Position numbers and translations under genes: made by a program
Shown here: piece by piece, positions 1 through 8,315 of the stretch
Position numbering within the stretch: the stretch's first letter is position 1
How the letters are laid out: the number at the start of each line of letters is the position of its first letter
Source: Chloroflexota bacterium
GTDB taxonomy: Bacteria; Chloroflexota; Anaerolineae; JACRMK01
DNA: 20,551 nucleotides
Direction of reading: 5' to 3'
Assembly (NCBI GenBank): GCA_016200765.1
Contig: JACQEC010000005.1
Span: 1-20,551, forward strand
Notes under the pieces: model-generated
Seen by the model: only the letters and a program-made list of their open reading frames with translations
Told to the model about the DNA's origin: nothing
Database searches by the model: none

Positions 1-1165
1 GAACGGCTCACGCAAATGGGCATTAAAACCTTTAGGTAGGTGCTCGGTCGGCGAGTGTTTTTCACGCATGCGACTGGGTAAGGTGAAGTCTGTCGAAAAA
101 TTGGCGCGCGACAGAGTGCGGCGCAACCGACCCGGCGTACGCCGTGGGTTACGATCCCAAAAGCCACTGGGCACGGCCGGTTGCGTCGCCGCTAGATACG
201 ACAGCACCTGGCCTGCGAACAGAGACAATTCAGGCAAGCGCAGGCGAGACTCTGCCGCCCAGACCCATTGGCGTTCCGCGCCGATCAATTGTTTGGCGGC
301 CTGTGGTAATGGCTCAATCGGCCAGCGGTCATCATACAAGTCGCGCAAGACCGCCCCGGGGGCGCGCAGATTGGTGATGAGCAACAGCGGCTTGCGGTAG
401 CGCGGGTCATCAATGACCACGACCTGAAACGTCGGCGCACCGGTCGGTGCTTCGGGGCGCCGCAGGTCGTACCACCACTGGGCGCGCAACAGGTAACCGT
501 CGGCTTGCCAGGTTTCCAGCTGGTCGGGGGGTGTGGCGGCAATGGTTTTGCCTTGGTACTGGCGTGGTAACGGACGAACCCGTTCACCTTTGGTCGGACG
601 ACGCCCGCGCCCTTTGTAAGCCGGCGGCTGGGCGCGCTGGGCCGTAAAGTTTAGCGCGCCACGCAAGACATAGCGAGGGACTTTGGCGGTCTGCACGTCC
701 GGGATATGAAAGCCCGCATCTAGCAGCAACACTTCATCCGCCGCCAGCGACTCGCCCGCCTGACGCAGGGCACGGCTCTGCAAGCACTGTTCGTTTTTAT
801 CCTTGGGCTCCAAGCGCACGATCGCGCGGGGCAGGGCCAGGCGTTGCTGAGCGATACTGCCCACGGCCGCGATGAGCGCCAGCGGGGGCCTGCCAGCGTC
901 CCTCGCGCGTGACGATGACGTGCCAGCGCATCAGCAACTGGCTGATGCACCAATCACCATGGGCGAATGCAGCCCACGCCCGCCGCACGGCTGGGACGCT
1001 CAACCCCAATTGACACAAAGCTGGGATGAGCGCACCGCGCGTCAGCAACAATTGCCCACTGATTAGGGTCAGCAGCAGATGCCACAGACCCAAGTGGGTG
1101 CCAATCGGCAAGTCCTGCACCAGTTCACACAAAACGGTTAAGGTGCGGTAAACTATGCTGGACAT
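1..1165 (-). pseudogene. IS4-family transposase, frameshifted and internally deleted, C-terminus off the window
   Basis: A DDE transposase read in two frames on the minus strand. The first part starts at ATG 1165 (MSSIVYRTLTVLCELV...) with a GAGGAG ribosome binding site eight bases upstream, and stays sensible to about GRWQA (near 887). From about 882 to the window edge a second frame carries the rest: LALIAAVGSIAQQRL, DEVLLLDAGF (probably the second catalytic Asp), a DPRYRKPLLL strand, and YDDRWPIEPLPQAAK. The last fits the IS4 Y-x2-R-x3-E-x6-K motif exactly (codons about 292-336). From memory of the family, roughly 40 residues with the first catalytic Asp should lie between the two parts and are missing, so the junction near 882-890 is a deletion plus a frameshift. 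The product cannot be active as it stands. Confidence 0.8.
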
Positions 1166-1225
1166 CAGGCGCTCCTCACTAAGTTAGGTTCGGCAACCCA
1201 ACTTTACAGGCACCCGCCTGATGTC
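1161..1225 (-). promoter_or_regulatory. Nested fold-back covering the transposase start codon
   Basis: On the minus strand a perfect 11-bp inverted repeat (GACATCAGGCG, 1225-1215, against CGCCTGATGTC, 1171-1161) contains the transposase ATG in its 3' arm. Inside it lies a second stem: 10 pairs including one G-U, 1204-1195 with 1190-1181, closed by a GCCG tetraloop. The GAGGAG ribosome binding site sits between the two stems. A transcript entering from outside the element would hide both the binding site and the start codon, as is known for read-through mRNAs of IS10 and IS50. The role here is inferred. Confidence 0.55.
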
Positions 1226-1226
1226 G

Positions 1227-1514
1227 CTAATTTTTAGCGGAAACTAGAGTAATATCTGTAGGCGTTTTCTGGTTAATTCTTATCCATTTATTTTCAAGAT
1301 ACTTTGCGTCCGTACAGACTGCATACTTAGCATAGCCAGCATTATCAACGAAAACTGGTGCTTCGGCTATGACCCAGTACACAACATAGATGCCTGACTT
1401 TGCAGGCAGGTCAGTCCAGCTCGCACGAGACCTAATCACACGCAGAGACAGTTCGTGCAAGCCGTAATGCTTACATTCAAAACTTGGTGTTAAGGGAATA
1501 TCAGTGACTTTCAT
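1227..1514 (-). pseudogene. N-terminal piece of a GIY-YIG-like protein, cut by the insertion sequence
   Basis: A 95-codon frame whose first 88 residues look like real protein. It has SGIYVVYWV at residues 40-48, resembling the GIY half of a GIY-YIG endonuclease fold, then an insertion and NQKTPTDI at 81-88, which is where a second YIG-type strand (YIGKA or similar) would be expected. Instead the frame runs into TLVSAKN and stops inside the insertion sequence end. The simplest reading is a small gene whose 3' part was displaced by the insertion. It follows the kinase gene on the same strand after 59 bases and has no clear ribosome binding site. Family assignment rests on a short motif only. 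Confidence 0.45.
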
Positions 1515-1573
1515 TCATTCGTACCCAGCCATAAGCATCTGAGGGCGAAGATGATCATCCGGATTCGGTGACG

Positions 1574-2602
1574 TTATTGAGCATGAACTTCAGGCGTCCC
1601 GCTCATATCTGACTGATAGGCTATCTCTAAGACGTGGTTAGGCAGAAACTGAGACCTCAAGGATCGTAGCGCCTTGGCTCGATCGACGCTGCCTTCGTTA
1701 GTCCGGAAGATTAGCTCGCATTCAACCGCAATGTCTTCAATGATGCGCTCATAGCGATAATACGCCAGCGCGATGGCATTGATCTGTGTTTGACCATAAC
1801 CCCGGTAGAATAATGCTTCCTGTGCCTGCGCGCTATGTCCGGTGCCCATCAAGCCGCCACCGATGAACATCAAATCGCGCTCTTTGGGGGCCAGGACCGG
1901 ATTATCCCAATCGACTATATACAGCGCGTCATTGGCATTGATCAGGAGATTGCCTGCGTGCAGATCGGAATGACACAGCACAAACGCAGGCGAGCGAGCC
2001 TGGAGGGCCAAGGCGAGCTGTTCGGCGCGCCTGACGAGATCGAGAATCTTCTCGCCTCTGGCCTGGAGGAACGACGCTGCTTCTATCGCAAGGGGGTCAG
2101 CAAAAGCGTCAACCGCAACACGCGCCAGAAACGTCTTGACGAGTTCGCGCCATGCCGGAGAATAGGTCTCTGGCTGGATGCCGTGGATTAGCGCGGGGGG
2201 CACCCAAGCTGTGTGAATACTGTTGACCGCTCGCCCAAAATCAACCCACTGACTATCTGATAAGGCCACTTGAAAACCATTATGGCCTGCAATAAAGGGG
2301 TAAAGAATCAGCTTGAAGGTGTCCAGGCTTGCCCAGAGTTGGCCTGTGCTGGTTGTCAAGGGGGCGATGATGTGCGTGATGCCCTGGTCGCTGAGAAATT
2401 TAGGGACCACCACCGCAGCCTCGTCAAAGCTGCCGCGTATCAACTTCACAAAGTACGGCGCTTGATCCTCTGCGACCACGCGATAGACCGCCGTATACTG
2501 CCAGCCGATAGGCAGAAAAACAATCTGGACACCATGCAATCCATATTCCACCTGCAAACAAGCGAGTATTTTTTCGTCTGGCAGATCCGGTTTTGCAAGC
2601 AT
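1574..2602 (-). CDS. APH-family phosphotransferase (spectinomycin/aminoglycoside kinase-like)
   Basis: A 342-residue soluble kinase of the aminoglycoside phosphotransferase fold, which uses ATP (or GTP) to phosphorylate a small-molecule hydroxyl. Visible elements are the presumed ATP-binding lysine in YFVKLI (K53), the hinge LILYPFIAG (98-106), the catalytic loop HSDLHAGN (H211, D213, N218) and the metal-binding Asp in IVDWD (D231). After these comes APKERDLMFIGGG (238-250), a stretch I associate with the APH(9)/spectinomycin kinase-like branch. All key residues are present, so it should be active. The true substrate is unknown: chromosomal members of this group often have no proven resistance role. 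The start has a GGAG about 12 bases upstream, rather far. It lies beside an insertion sequence, but nothing shows they moved together. Confidence 0.85.
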   Translation of the reverse strand: MLAKPDLPDEKILACLQVEYGLHGVQIVFLPIGWQYTAVYRVVAEDQAPYFVKLIRGSFDEAAVVVPKFLSDQGITHIIAPLTTSTGQLWASLDTFKLILYPFIAGHNGFQVALSDSQWVDFGRAVNSIHTAWVPPALIHGIQPETYSPAWRELVKTFLARVAVDAFADPLAIEAASFLQARGEKILDLVRRAEQLALALQARSPAFVLCHSDLHAGNLLINANDALYIVDWDNPVLAPKERDLMFIGGGLMGTGHSAQAQEALFYRGYGQTQINAIALAYYRYERIIEDIAVECELIFRTNEGSVDRAKALRSLRSQFLPNHVLEIAYQSDMSGTPEVHAQ

Positions 2603-2635
2603 CGTTAGTTAGTGCTCCGCCACCTGCAGCTTTGC

Positions 2636-2845
2636 CTATTCGCGCTCGTTTGGGATGACGGGCTTATTTTCCACGAACCGGCGCATGACCACCCCCGGCA
2701 GCTTCGCGTAGTATTTCAAGGTCGTCGCCGGCGAATCGCCCGTGTTGACCATGACGACTGACGGCGACTGCTCCAGCTCGTGAGATCATTTTTCGATGAA
2801 ACCCGCCGCGTCCTCCGCCCTCCAGACGTAAGCATAGTCCAATCT
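2636..2845 (-). pseudogene. 3' remnant of an unknown gene with an in-frame TGA
   Basis: One minus-strand frame reads LDYAYVWRAEDAAGFIEK, then TGA at 2788-2786, then SHELEQSPSVVMVN, a TGDSPATTLKYYAKLPG stretch and MRRFVENKPVIPNERE, ending in TAG at 2638-2636. The composition is protein-like on both sides of the TGA in the same frame, so a TGG (Trp) to TGA change is the simplest reading. No start codon or clear upstream continuation was found. I do not recognise the family. The rest of 2603-3032 holds only the recO promoter and nothing else I can support. Confidence 0.35.
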
Positions 2846-2997
2846 GAATGGAACCCCAAAGCCACTATGCTTGTGTTCTGTTCTGCGGGAAGATTGTAGT
2901 AATATGGCCGCGAAAGTCAACCTCCACCTGCCCGAACAAATCCATTAACGCCTGCTGCTGCTGGGCCACTCACTCCCCCTCTTTTCCGCTCAAACGT

Positions 2998-3026
2998 TTG
3001 CGCCGCCTCTACGCGCCGAGTATAAT
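2998..3026 (+). promoter_or_regulatory. Promoter of recO, probably giving a leaderless mRNA
   Basis: TTGCGC (2998-3003), a 17-base spacer and a perfect TATAAT (3021-3026). The -10 box ends six bases before the recO ATG at 3033. Transcription should therefore start at or within a few bases of the start codon, leaving no room for a ribosome binding site. Confidence 0.65.
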
Positions 3027-3032
3027 CACCGC

Positions 3033-3815
3033 ATGAGCCGCGAGCGCACTTACGGGGTCGAGGCGGTGATTCTGAAGCGCAGTGACCTGGGTGAAGCCGA
3101 CCGCCTGCTGACCCTGTATTCGGCCTCGCACGGCAAACTGCGCGTCGTCGCCAAGGGCATCCGCAAGACCAAAAGCCGCAAGAGCGGCCATCTGGAACTG
3201 TTCATGCGCAGCAATATCTTGCTGGCGCGCGGGCGCAATCTCGACATCGTGACGCAGGCCGAGATCATCGAGGCGTTTTTGCCCATTCGCGCCGACCTGG
3301 AGCGCACGGCGCACGCCTACTATATTGCCGAACTGATTGACCAGTTTGCCGAGGAGTCGCTGGAAAACCGCCTCGTCTTTGACCTCCTGCTCACCGCCCT
3401 GCGGCGGCTGGGCGACAGCGGCGACCTGTGGCTGACGGCGCGCTTCTATGAACTGCGCCTGCTGGGCGCGTTCGGCTACCAGCCGCAACTGCACTACTGC
3501 GTGCAGGGCGACGAGGCGATCGAGCCGGTGGACAACTACTTCGACGCGGCGCGCGGGGGCGTGCTCTGCCCCCGGCACGGCGCCGGCGAGAGCGGCGCGC
3601 GCCCGCTCTCGCTCAACGCGCTGAAGACCCTGCGCTACCTGCAGACGCGCGACTACGACGAGTGCGCCCGCCTCGCGCTCTCCGCGCCGACCCGCGCCGA
3701 GGTGGAGACGGTGCTTCTGCGCACCATCACGCATCTGCTGGAGCGGCGGCTGAAGTCGGCGGAGTTTGTGCGCGCCCTGCGGCGGCCTGAGCTTGTCGAA
3801 GGGCGGCGGGAATAG
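3033..3815 (+). CDS. recO: DNA repair protein RecO
   Basis: A 260-residue RecO, the recombination mediator that works with RecR to load RecA on SSB-coated single-stranded DNA. The N-terminal OB-fold is clear: residues 8-78, with GVEAVILKRSDLGEADRLLTL and then GKLRVVAKGIRK. A helical domain follows (VFDLLLTALRRL, LRLLGAFGYQPQL). The usual zinc-finger CxxC pairs are degraded: HYCVQGD keeps one Cys (C156) and LCPRHG keeps C179 with H182 in place of the second Cys. The last residues (RRPELVEGRRE) are encoded by a dispersed repeat. It starts the recO-glyS pair; glyS follows after 36 bases. Start chosen at ATG 3033, right after the promoter. Confidence 0.92.
   Translation: MSRERTYGVEAVILKRSDLGEADRLLTLYSASHGKLRVVAKGIRKTKSRKSGHLELFMRSNILLARGRNLDIVTQAEIIEAFLPIRADLERTAHAYYIAELIDQFAEESLENRLVFDLLLTALRRLGDSGDLWLTARFYELRLLGAFGYQPQLHYCVQGDEAIEPVDNYFDAARGGVLCPRHGAGESGARPLSLNALKTLRYLQTRDYDECARLALSAPTRAEVETVLLRTITHLLERRLKSAEFVRALRRPELVEGRRE
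3786..3803 (+). repeat. Dispersed short repeat forming the recO 3' end
   Basis: CCTGAGCTTGTCGAAGGG; its complement CCCTTCGACAAGCTCAGG is, from memory, a very common intergenic repeat in environmental bacterial genomes. Here it lies inside the last codons of recO and encodes PELVEGR. A second copy was not seen in this window. Confidence 0.45.
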
Positions 3816-3851
3816 GCGCCCGCAGGACAATGGATAGAGGACGATTCGCTC

Positions 3852-5198
3852 ATGGTTGATCTGGAAACCCTCGTCTCGCTGTGCAAGCGGCGGGGCTTTG
3901 TCTTTAGCGGCAGTGAAATCTACGGCGGCCTCGGCGGCTTCTGGGACTACGGGCCGCTGGGCGTGGAGTTGAAGAACAACATCAAGCGCGCCTGGTGGCT
4001 GGCGATGGTGCAGGCGCGCGACGATGTGGTGGGCCTCGACGCGGCGGTGCTGATGAACGCCAGCGTCTGGCGCGCCAGCGGCCACGCCGAAACCTTTAAC
4101 GACCTGATGGTGGAGTGCCTGGAAAACCATCACCGCTTCCGCGCCGACATGCTCGACGGCGCCAGCGCCTGCCCCGAATGCGGCTCTTCGCTGTCGGCGC
4201 CGCGCCCGTTCAACACGATGTTCAAGACGCACGTCGGCGCGCTGGAGGACGAGAGCGCGCGGGTCTGGCTGCGCCCCGAAACGGCGCAGGGCATCTTCGT
4301 CAACTTCCAGAACGTCCAGCAGGCGATGCGCAAGAAGATTCCTTTCGGCATCGCGCAGATCGGCAAGGCGTTTCGCAACGAGGTGCAGACCGGCAACTTC
4401 ATCTTCCGCGACCGCGAGTTTGAACAGATGGAGATGGAGTTCTTCGTCAAGCCCGGCACCGAGGACGGCTGGCACGACTACTGGCGCGACCAACGGCTGG
4501 CCTGGTGGCAGAGCACCTTCCAGATCGGCGCCGGGCGCATCCGCATCAAGCAGATTCGCCGCGAGGCCACGACCATTATCGGCCCCGACCCCGACGACGT
4601 GAGGCCGGAGAAGCCGCCGCACTACTCCAAAGGCAACTACGATCTGGAGTACAAGTTCCCGATGGGCTGGAACGAGATTGAGGGCATTGCCAGCCGCACC
4701 GACTACGACCTCTCCAGCCACCAGCGCGTCAGCGGCAAAGAGTTGGCCTACTTTGACGAGGAGACGCAGGAGAAGTATCTGCCGTATGTCGTCGAGCCGG
4801 CGATGGGCGTGGAGCGCGCGGTGCTGGTGGCGCTGTTTGAGGCATATCAAGAGGAGAAGGTGCGCAACGAAAAGCGCGTAGTGCTGAAGTTCCCGCCCGC
4901 GCTCGCGCCGCTGAAGGCCGCGGTCCTGCCGCTCTTGCGCAACCGCCCCGAGCTGGTGGCGATGGCCAAAGGCCTGGCCCAGACACTGCGGCCGCACTTG
5001 ATGACCGTCTATGACGACACCGCCGGCATTGGCCGCCTCTACCGGCGGCAAGACGAGATCGGCACGCTCTGGTGCGTGACGGTGGACGTGCAGTCGCTGG
5101 ACGACCGGCAGGTGACCATCCGCGAGCGCGACACGATGGAGCAGGTGCGCGTGCCGCTGGCGGAAGTCAAAGACCGCTTGTTGGAACGATTGCGTTGA
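3852..5198 (+). CDS. glyS: Glycyl-tRNA synthetase, single-chain (alpha2) type
   Basis: A 448-residue class II aminoacyl-tRNA synthetase that charges tRNA-Gly with glycine using ATP in the cytoplasm. The N-terminus has the family's SLCKRRGFVFSGSEIYGG and WDYGPLG (motif 1 region, 9-37). CPECG (107-111) marks the insertion domain, RPETAQGIF (141-149) the glycine pocket, and KAFRNEV with FRDREFEQMEMEFF (172-198) is motif 2. EPAMGVERAVL (315-325) is motif 3, where the family more often has EPSxGVDR. The anticodon-binding domain covers about 345-448. Length is normal for the alpha2 type (not the alpha-beta GlyQS type). It starts at ATG 3852 with an AGAGG sequence about ten bases upstream and probably shares the recO transcript. 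Confidence 0.95.
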   Translation: MVDLETLVSLCKRRGFVFSGSEIYGGLGGFWDYGPLGVELKNNIKRAWWLAMVQARDDVVGLDAAVLMNASVWRASGHAETFNDLMVECLENHHRFRADMLDGASACPECGSSLSAPRPFNTMFKTHVGALEDESARVWLRPETAQGIFVNFQNVQQAMRKKIPFGIAQIGKAFRNEVQTGNFIFRDREFEQMEMEFFVKPGTEDGWHDYWRDQRLAWWQSTFQIGAGRIRIKQIRREATTIIGPDPDDVRPEKPPHYSKGNYDLEYKFPMGWNEIEGIASRTDYDLSSHQRVSGKELAYFDEETQEKYLPYVVEPAMGVERAVLVALFEAYQEEKVRNEKRVVLKFPPALAPLKAAVLPLLRNRPELVAMAKGLAQTLRPHLMTVYDDTAGIGRLYRRQDEIGTLWCVTVDVQSLDDRQVTIRERDTMEQVRVPLAEVKDRLLERLR

Positions 5199-5220
5199 GT
5201 AACTTACACGTTTCATGTTC

Positions 5221-5289
5221 ACCGCCGAGAGCGCGGAGCACGCAGAGGTTTTCAACGATTTTCTCGGCGTTCTCTGCGATCTCGGCGGT
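5221..5289. repeat. Imperfect 28-bp-arm palindrome between glyS and ppdK
   Basis: Arms 5221-5248 and 5262-5289 match at 23 of 28 positions around a 13-base loop. The outer ACCGCCGAG/CTCGGCGGT is perfect, and the arms contain CGCAGAG-type units. It resembles widespread palindromic repeats of the CGCAGAGAACGCAGAG kind and may also act as a glyS terminator, though no T-run follows. Confidence 0.7.
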
Positions 5290-5360
5290 AAGATTCTGAC
5301 CCTCCTAGAAAGTGTTAGTTAATCAGCGATTGCGTTAATCTATTCAAAGGAGACAAGACG

Positions 5361-8144
5361 ATGCCGAGCACAACCCGCAAGCGCACAGCCACAGCAGAAT
5401 CTGCCTCGATGACAACCACCCCTCAATGGGTCTACCGGTTCTCCGAAGGCGGCGCCGAGATGCGCGATCTGCTGGGCGGCAAAGGCGCAGGCGTAGCCGA
5501 GATGATGCGTATTGGCCTGCCCGTGCCGCCGGGCTTTACCATCACCACCGAAGCGTGCAACGAGTATTTCGCGCGCGGCCAGAAATTGCCCAAAGGATTG
5601 TGGGAGCAGGTCACCGCCGCCCTGCACGCGACCGAGAAAGAGTTGGGCCACCGCTTCGGCTCGCCCGACGAGCCGCTGTTGGTCTCCGTGCGCTCCGGCG
5701 CGCGCGAGTCCATGCCGGGCATGATGGATACGGTGCTCAATATCGGCCTTAACCGCGACACCCTGCAAGGGTTCATCGCCATGACCGACAACCCGCGTCT
5801 CGGCTGGGACGCATACCGCCGCCTGATCCAGATGTTTGGGCGCATCGTGCTGGACATCCCCGGCGAAAACTTCGAGGCGGTCTTGAGCGACTGGAAACAG
5901 CGCCGTAACCGCAAAGCCGACACCGACCTGACCACCGAGGATTTGCAGGGCATCGTCGAGGAGTTCAAGCGCATTATCCGCGCCGGGCGCGATATGGAAT
6001 TTCCCGAAGACCCGCAGGCCCAATTGCGGATGGCCGTCATGGCGGTCTTTGATTCGTGGTTGGGCCGCCGCGCGGTGGATTACCGCCGCGCGCAGAAGAT
6101 TCCCGACACGCTCGGCACCGCGGTCAACGTGCAGGCGATGGTCTTCGGCAACATGGGCTTTGATTCCGGCACGGGCGTGGCCTTCACGCGCGACCCCTCG
6201 ACCGGCGAGCGGGGCGTCTTCGGCGAGTACCTGCTCAACGCGCAAGGCGAGGACGTGGTGGCGGGTATCCGCACGCCCAACCCGATCGTCAACCTGAAGA
6301 AGGAACTGCCGGAAGCCTACAAGCAGTTCATGCAGACGTGCGCGCAGTTGGAGGCGCACTACCGCGACTTGCAGGACGTTGAGTTTACCATCGAGCGCGG
6401 CAAGCTGTGGATGCTGCAAACGCGCAGTGGCAAGCGCACCGCGCAGGCCGCGGTGAAGGCGGCGGTGGATATGGCGCGCGAAAAGTTGATTACGCGGCGC
6501 GAGGCGGTCATGCGCGTCAGCCCGGCGCAGGTGGACCAACTGCTCCACGCGCGCTTCGACGAGGCCACCAAAAACGCCGCGCGCGCCGCCGGCCGCTATC
6601 TGGCCAAGGGGCTGAACGCCTCGCCCGGCGCGGCGGTGGGCGTCGCCGTCTTTGACGCGGACACGGCGGCGGAGCAGGGCGCGGCGGGCAAGGCCGTGAT
6701 TCTGGTGCGCCCGGAGACCAACCCCGACGACGTGCACGGTATGTTGAAGGCCAAGGGCATCCTGACCCAGCACGGCGGCGCGACCAGCCATGCGGCGGTG
6801 GTGGCGCGCGGGCTGGGCCTGCCGTGCGTGGCCGGTTGCGAGGACTTGCAGGTGGACGTGGTCAACAAGGCCTTCACGGCGCGCGGCAAGGTGATTAAAG
6901 AAGGCGACCTGATCTCCATGGACGGCGCGTCGGGTGAGGTGTTCGAGGGCGCGCTCAAATTGACGCAACCGGCCTTCGAGGAGCAGAAAGACCTGATCAC
7001 CCTGCTGGAGTGGGCCGACGATTTCCGCGTGCTGGGCGTGTGGGCCAACGCCGACTACCCGCGCGACGCGACGCGCGCCCGCGAGTTTGGCGCCGAGGGC
7101 ATCGGCCTCTGCCGCACGGAGCACATGTTCTTTGAGGAAGAGCGCCTGCCGATTGTTCAGCGGATGATCCTCGCCAAAACGGACGGCGAGCGGCAGGCCG
7201 CGCTGGATCACTTACTGCCGTTCCAGCGCAACGACTTTGAGGGCCTCTTCCGCGCCATGGACGGCCTGCCGGTCATCATCCGCCTGATTGACCCGCCCCT
7301 GCACGAGTTCCTGCCCCGCCACGACGAACTGCTGTTGGAGGTTGCGCGCCTGAAGATCGAGTTGGCGCTGGAGCGCGTCTCGACGGCGGACCCCGACGCC
7401 TACCGGCGGCTCTCAGCGCGGCTGGAGGAGCGCGAGCAGCTGCTGGCCGCGGTGGAGACGATGCGCGAGCAGAACCCGATGCTGGGCCTGCGCGGCTGTC
7501 GCTTGGGTATCATGATGCCCGGCCTGACGAAGATGCAGGTGCGCGCCATCTTTGAGGCCGCCTGCAACGTCAGCAAGAAGGGCGTCAAAGCCCACCCGGA
7601 GGTGATGATCCCACTGGTCGGCCACGTCAACGAACTGAAGGCCCAGCGCGCGGAGTTGGAGCAGGTGGCCCAGCAGGTGATGAAAGAGAAGAAGGTCAAG
7701 GTGCATTACAAGATCGGGACGATGATCGAACTGCCGCGCGCCGCGCTGACGGCGAACGAGATTGCGGCCCACGCCGAGTTCTTCTCATTCGGCACCAACG
7801 ACCTGACGCAGACGACCTGCGGCTTCTCGCGCGACGACGCCGAGGAGAAGTTCCTCTTGCGCTATGTGGAGGACAAGATTCTGCCGTTCAACCCGTTCCA
7901 GACGCTCGACCGCGAGGGCGTGGGCGAATTGATGCGCATCTGTGTTGAGCGGGGGCGCGCGACCCGCGCCGATCTGGAGGTGGGCATCTGCGGCGAGCAC
8001 GGCGGCGACCCGTCGTCCATCGAGTTCTGCCACATGCTGGGGCTGAACTACGTCAGCTGTTCGCCGTTCCGCGTGCCGGTCGCGCGGCTCGCCGCGGCGC
8101 AGGCGGCGCTGGCCCACGGGGGCGGATTACCGGCGGCATCGTAG
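5361..8144 (+). CDS. ppdK: Pyruvate, phosphate dikinase
   Basis: A 927-residue PPDK, which interconverts pyruvate + ATP + phosphate and PEP + AMP + pyrophosphate through a phosphohistidine. Order of domains: N-terminal nucleotide-binding domain (about 22-360; LLGGKGAGVAEM, LLVSVRSGARESMPGMMDT), the swivelling phosphohistidine domain with GGATSHAAVVARG (H477), and the C-terminal TIM-barrel pyruvate/PEP domain (about 545-915). The barrel has GLCRTEHMFF (582-591), RLIDPPLHEFLP (641-652), FGTNDLTQ (810-817) and GICGEHGGDP with the catalytic Cys (C877). All key residues are intact. AAAGGAG lies seven to eight bases before ATG 5361; a second in-frame ATG (5409) near the conserved start gives the minimal form, so the first 16 residues may be an extension. 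This enzyme is typical of glycolysis or gluconeogenesis in anaerobes and of pyrophosphate recycling. Confidence 0.95.
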   Translation: MPSTTRKRTATAESASMTTTPQWVYRFSEGGAEMRDLLGGKGAGVAEMMRIGLPVPPGFTITTEACNEYFARGQKLPKGLWEQVTAALHATEKELGHRFGSPDEPLLVSVRSGARESMPGMMDTVLNIGLNRDTLQGFIAMTDNPRLGWDAYRRLIQMFGRIVLDIPGENFEAVLSDWKQRRNRKADTDLTTEDLQGIVEEFKRIIRAGRDMEFPEDPQAQLRMAVMAVFDSWLGRRAVDYRRAQKIPDTLGTAVNVQAMVFGNMGFDSGTGVAFTRDPSTGERGVFGEYLLNAQGEDVVAGIRTPNPIVNLKKELPEAYKQFMQTCAQLEAHYRDLQDVEFTIERGKLWMLQTRSGKRTAQAAVKAAVDMAREKLITRREAVMRVSPAQVDQLLHARFDEATKNAARAAGRYLAKGLNASPGAAVGVAVFDADTAAEQGAAGKAVILVRPETNPDDVHGMLKAKGILTQHGGATSHAAVVARGLGLPCVAGCEDLQVDVVNKAFTARGKVIKEGDLISMDGASGEVFEGALKLTQPAFEEQKDLITLLEWADDFRVLGVWANADYPRDATRAREFGAEGIGLCRTEHMFFEEERLPIVQRMILAKTDGERQAALDHLLPFQRNDFEGLFRAMDGLPVIIRLIDPPLHEFLPRHDELLLEVARLKIELALERVSTADPDAYRRLSARLEEREQLLAAVETMREQNPMLGLRGCRLGIMMPGLTKMQVRAIFEAACNVSKKGVKAHPEVMIPLVGHVNELKAQRAELEQVAQQVMKEKKVKVHYKIGTMIELPRAALTANEIAAHAEFFSFGTNDLTQTTCGFSRDDAEEKFLLRYVEDKILPFNPFQTLDREGVGELMRICVERGRATRADLEVGICGEHGGDPSSIEFCHMLGLNYVSCSPFRVPVARLAAAQAALAHGGGLPAAS

Positions 8145-8315
8145 CCTTGCGCCTGCCCCGATGTCGCGCGCTTTTCTCCGATCGTCAAGCAAATGGCTGT
8201 CTCTTATAGTTCCATCTGTTTGGAAGTTCAGAAAGGCGCATCTGCCTTGCCTGTGGCAGAGCGATAGTAGCACCCTGCTGAACCAGTATCAAAAACTCCA
8301 AACGGCTGGTAGGGT

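Larger units (their letters stand above)
1..1250 (-). mobile_element. IS4-type insertion sequence, partial and decayed
   Basis: One end and most of the coding part of an insertion sequence read on the minus strand; the other end lies left of the window. The right boundary is placed near 1245-1250 because a flanking reading frame (1227-1514) loses its protein-like character there and because a short inverted repeat (CGCTAA-TTT-TTAGCG, 1225-1239) lies just inside. The transposase has the IS4 Y-R-E-K signature. The second terminal repeat and target-site duplication cannot be checked in this window, so the exact tip is uncertain. Confidence 0.7.

Noticed and set aside
2848..3036. 62-codon plus-strand frame before recO
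   Set aside because: Low-complexity Cys/Ser content, overlaps the recO promoter, no ribosome site.
3009..5255. Long 748-codon open frame on the minus strand
   Set aside because: It lies opposite recO and glyS, which have clear family motifs; its Arg/Ala/His-rich composition is typical of an antisense frame in high-GC DNA.
5340..7211. 623-codon minus-strand frame
   Set aside because: Antisense shadow of ppdK with no domain.
8241..8260. TCTGCC/GGCAGA hairpin after ppdK as a terminator
   Set aside because: Only six base pairs with an eight-base loop and no T-run.
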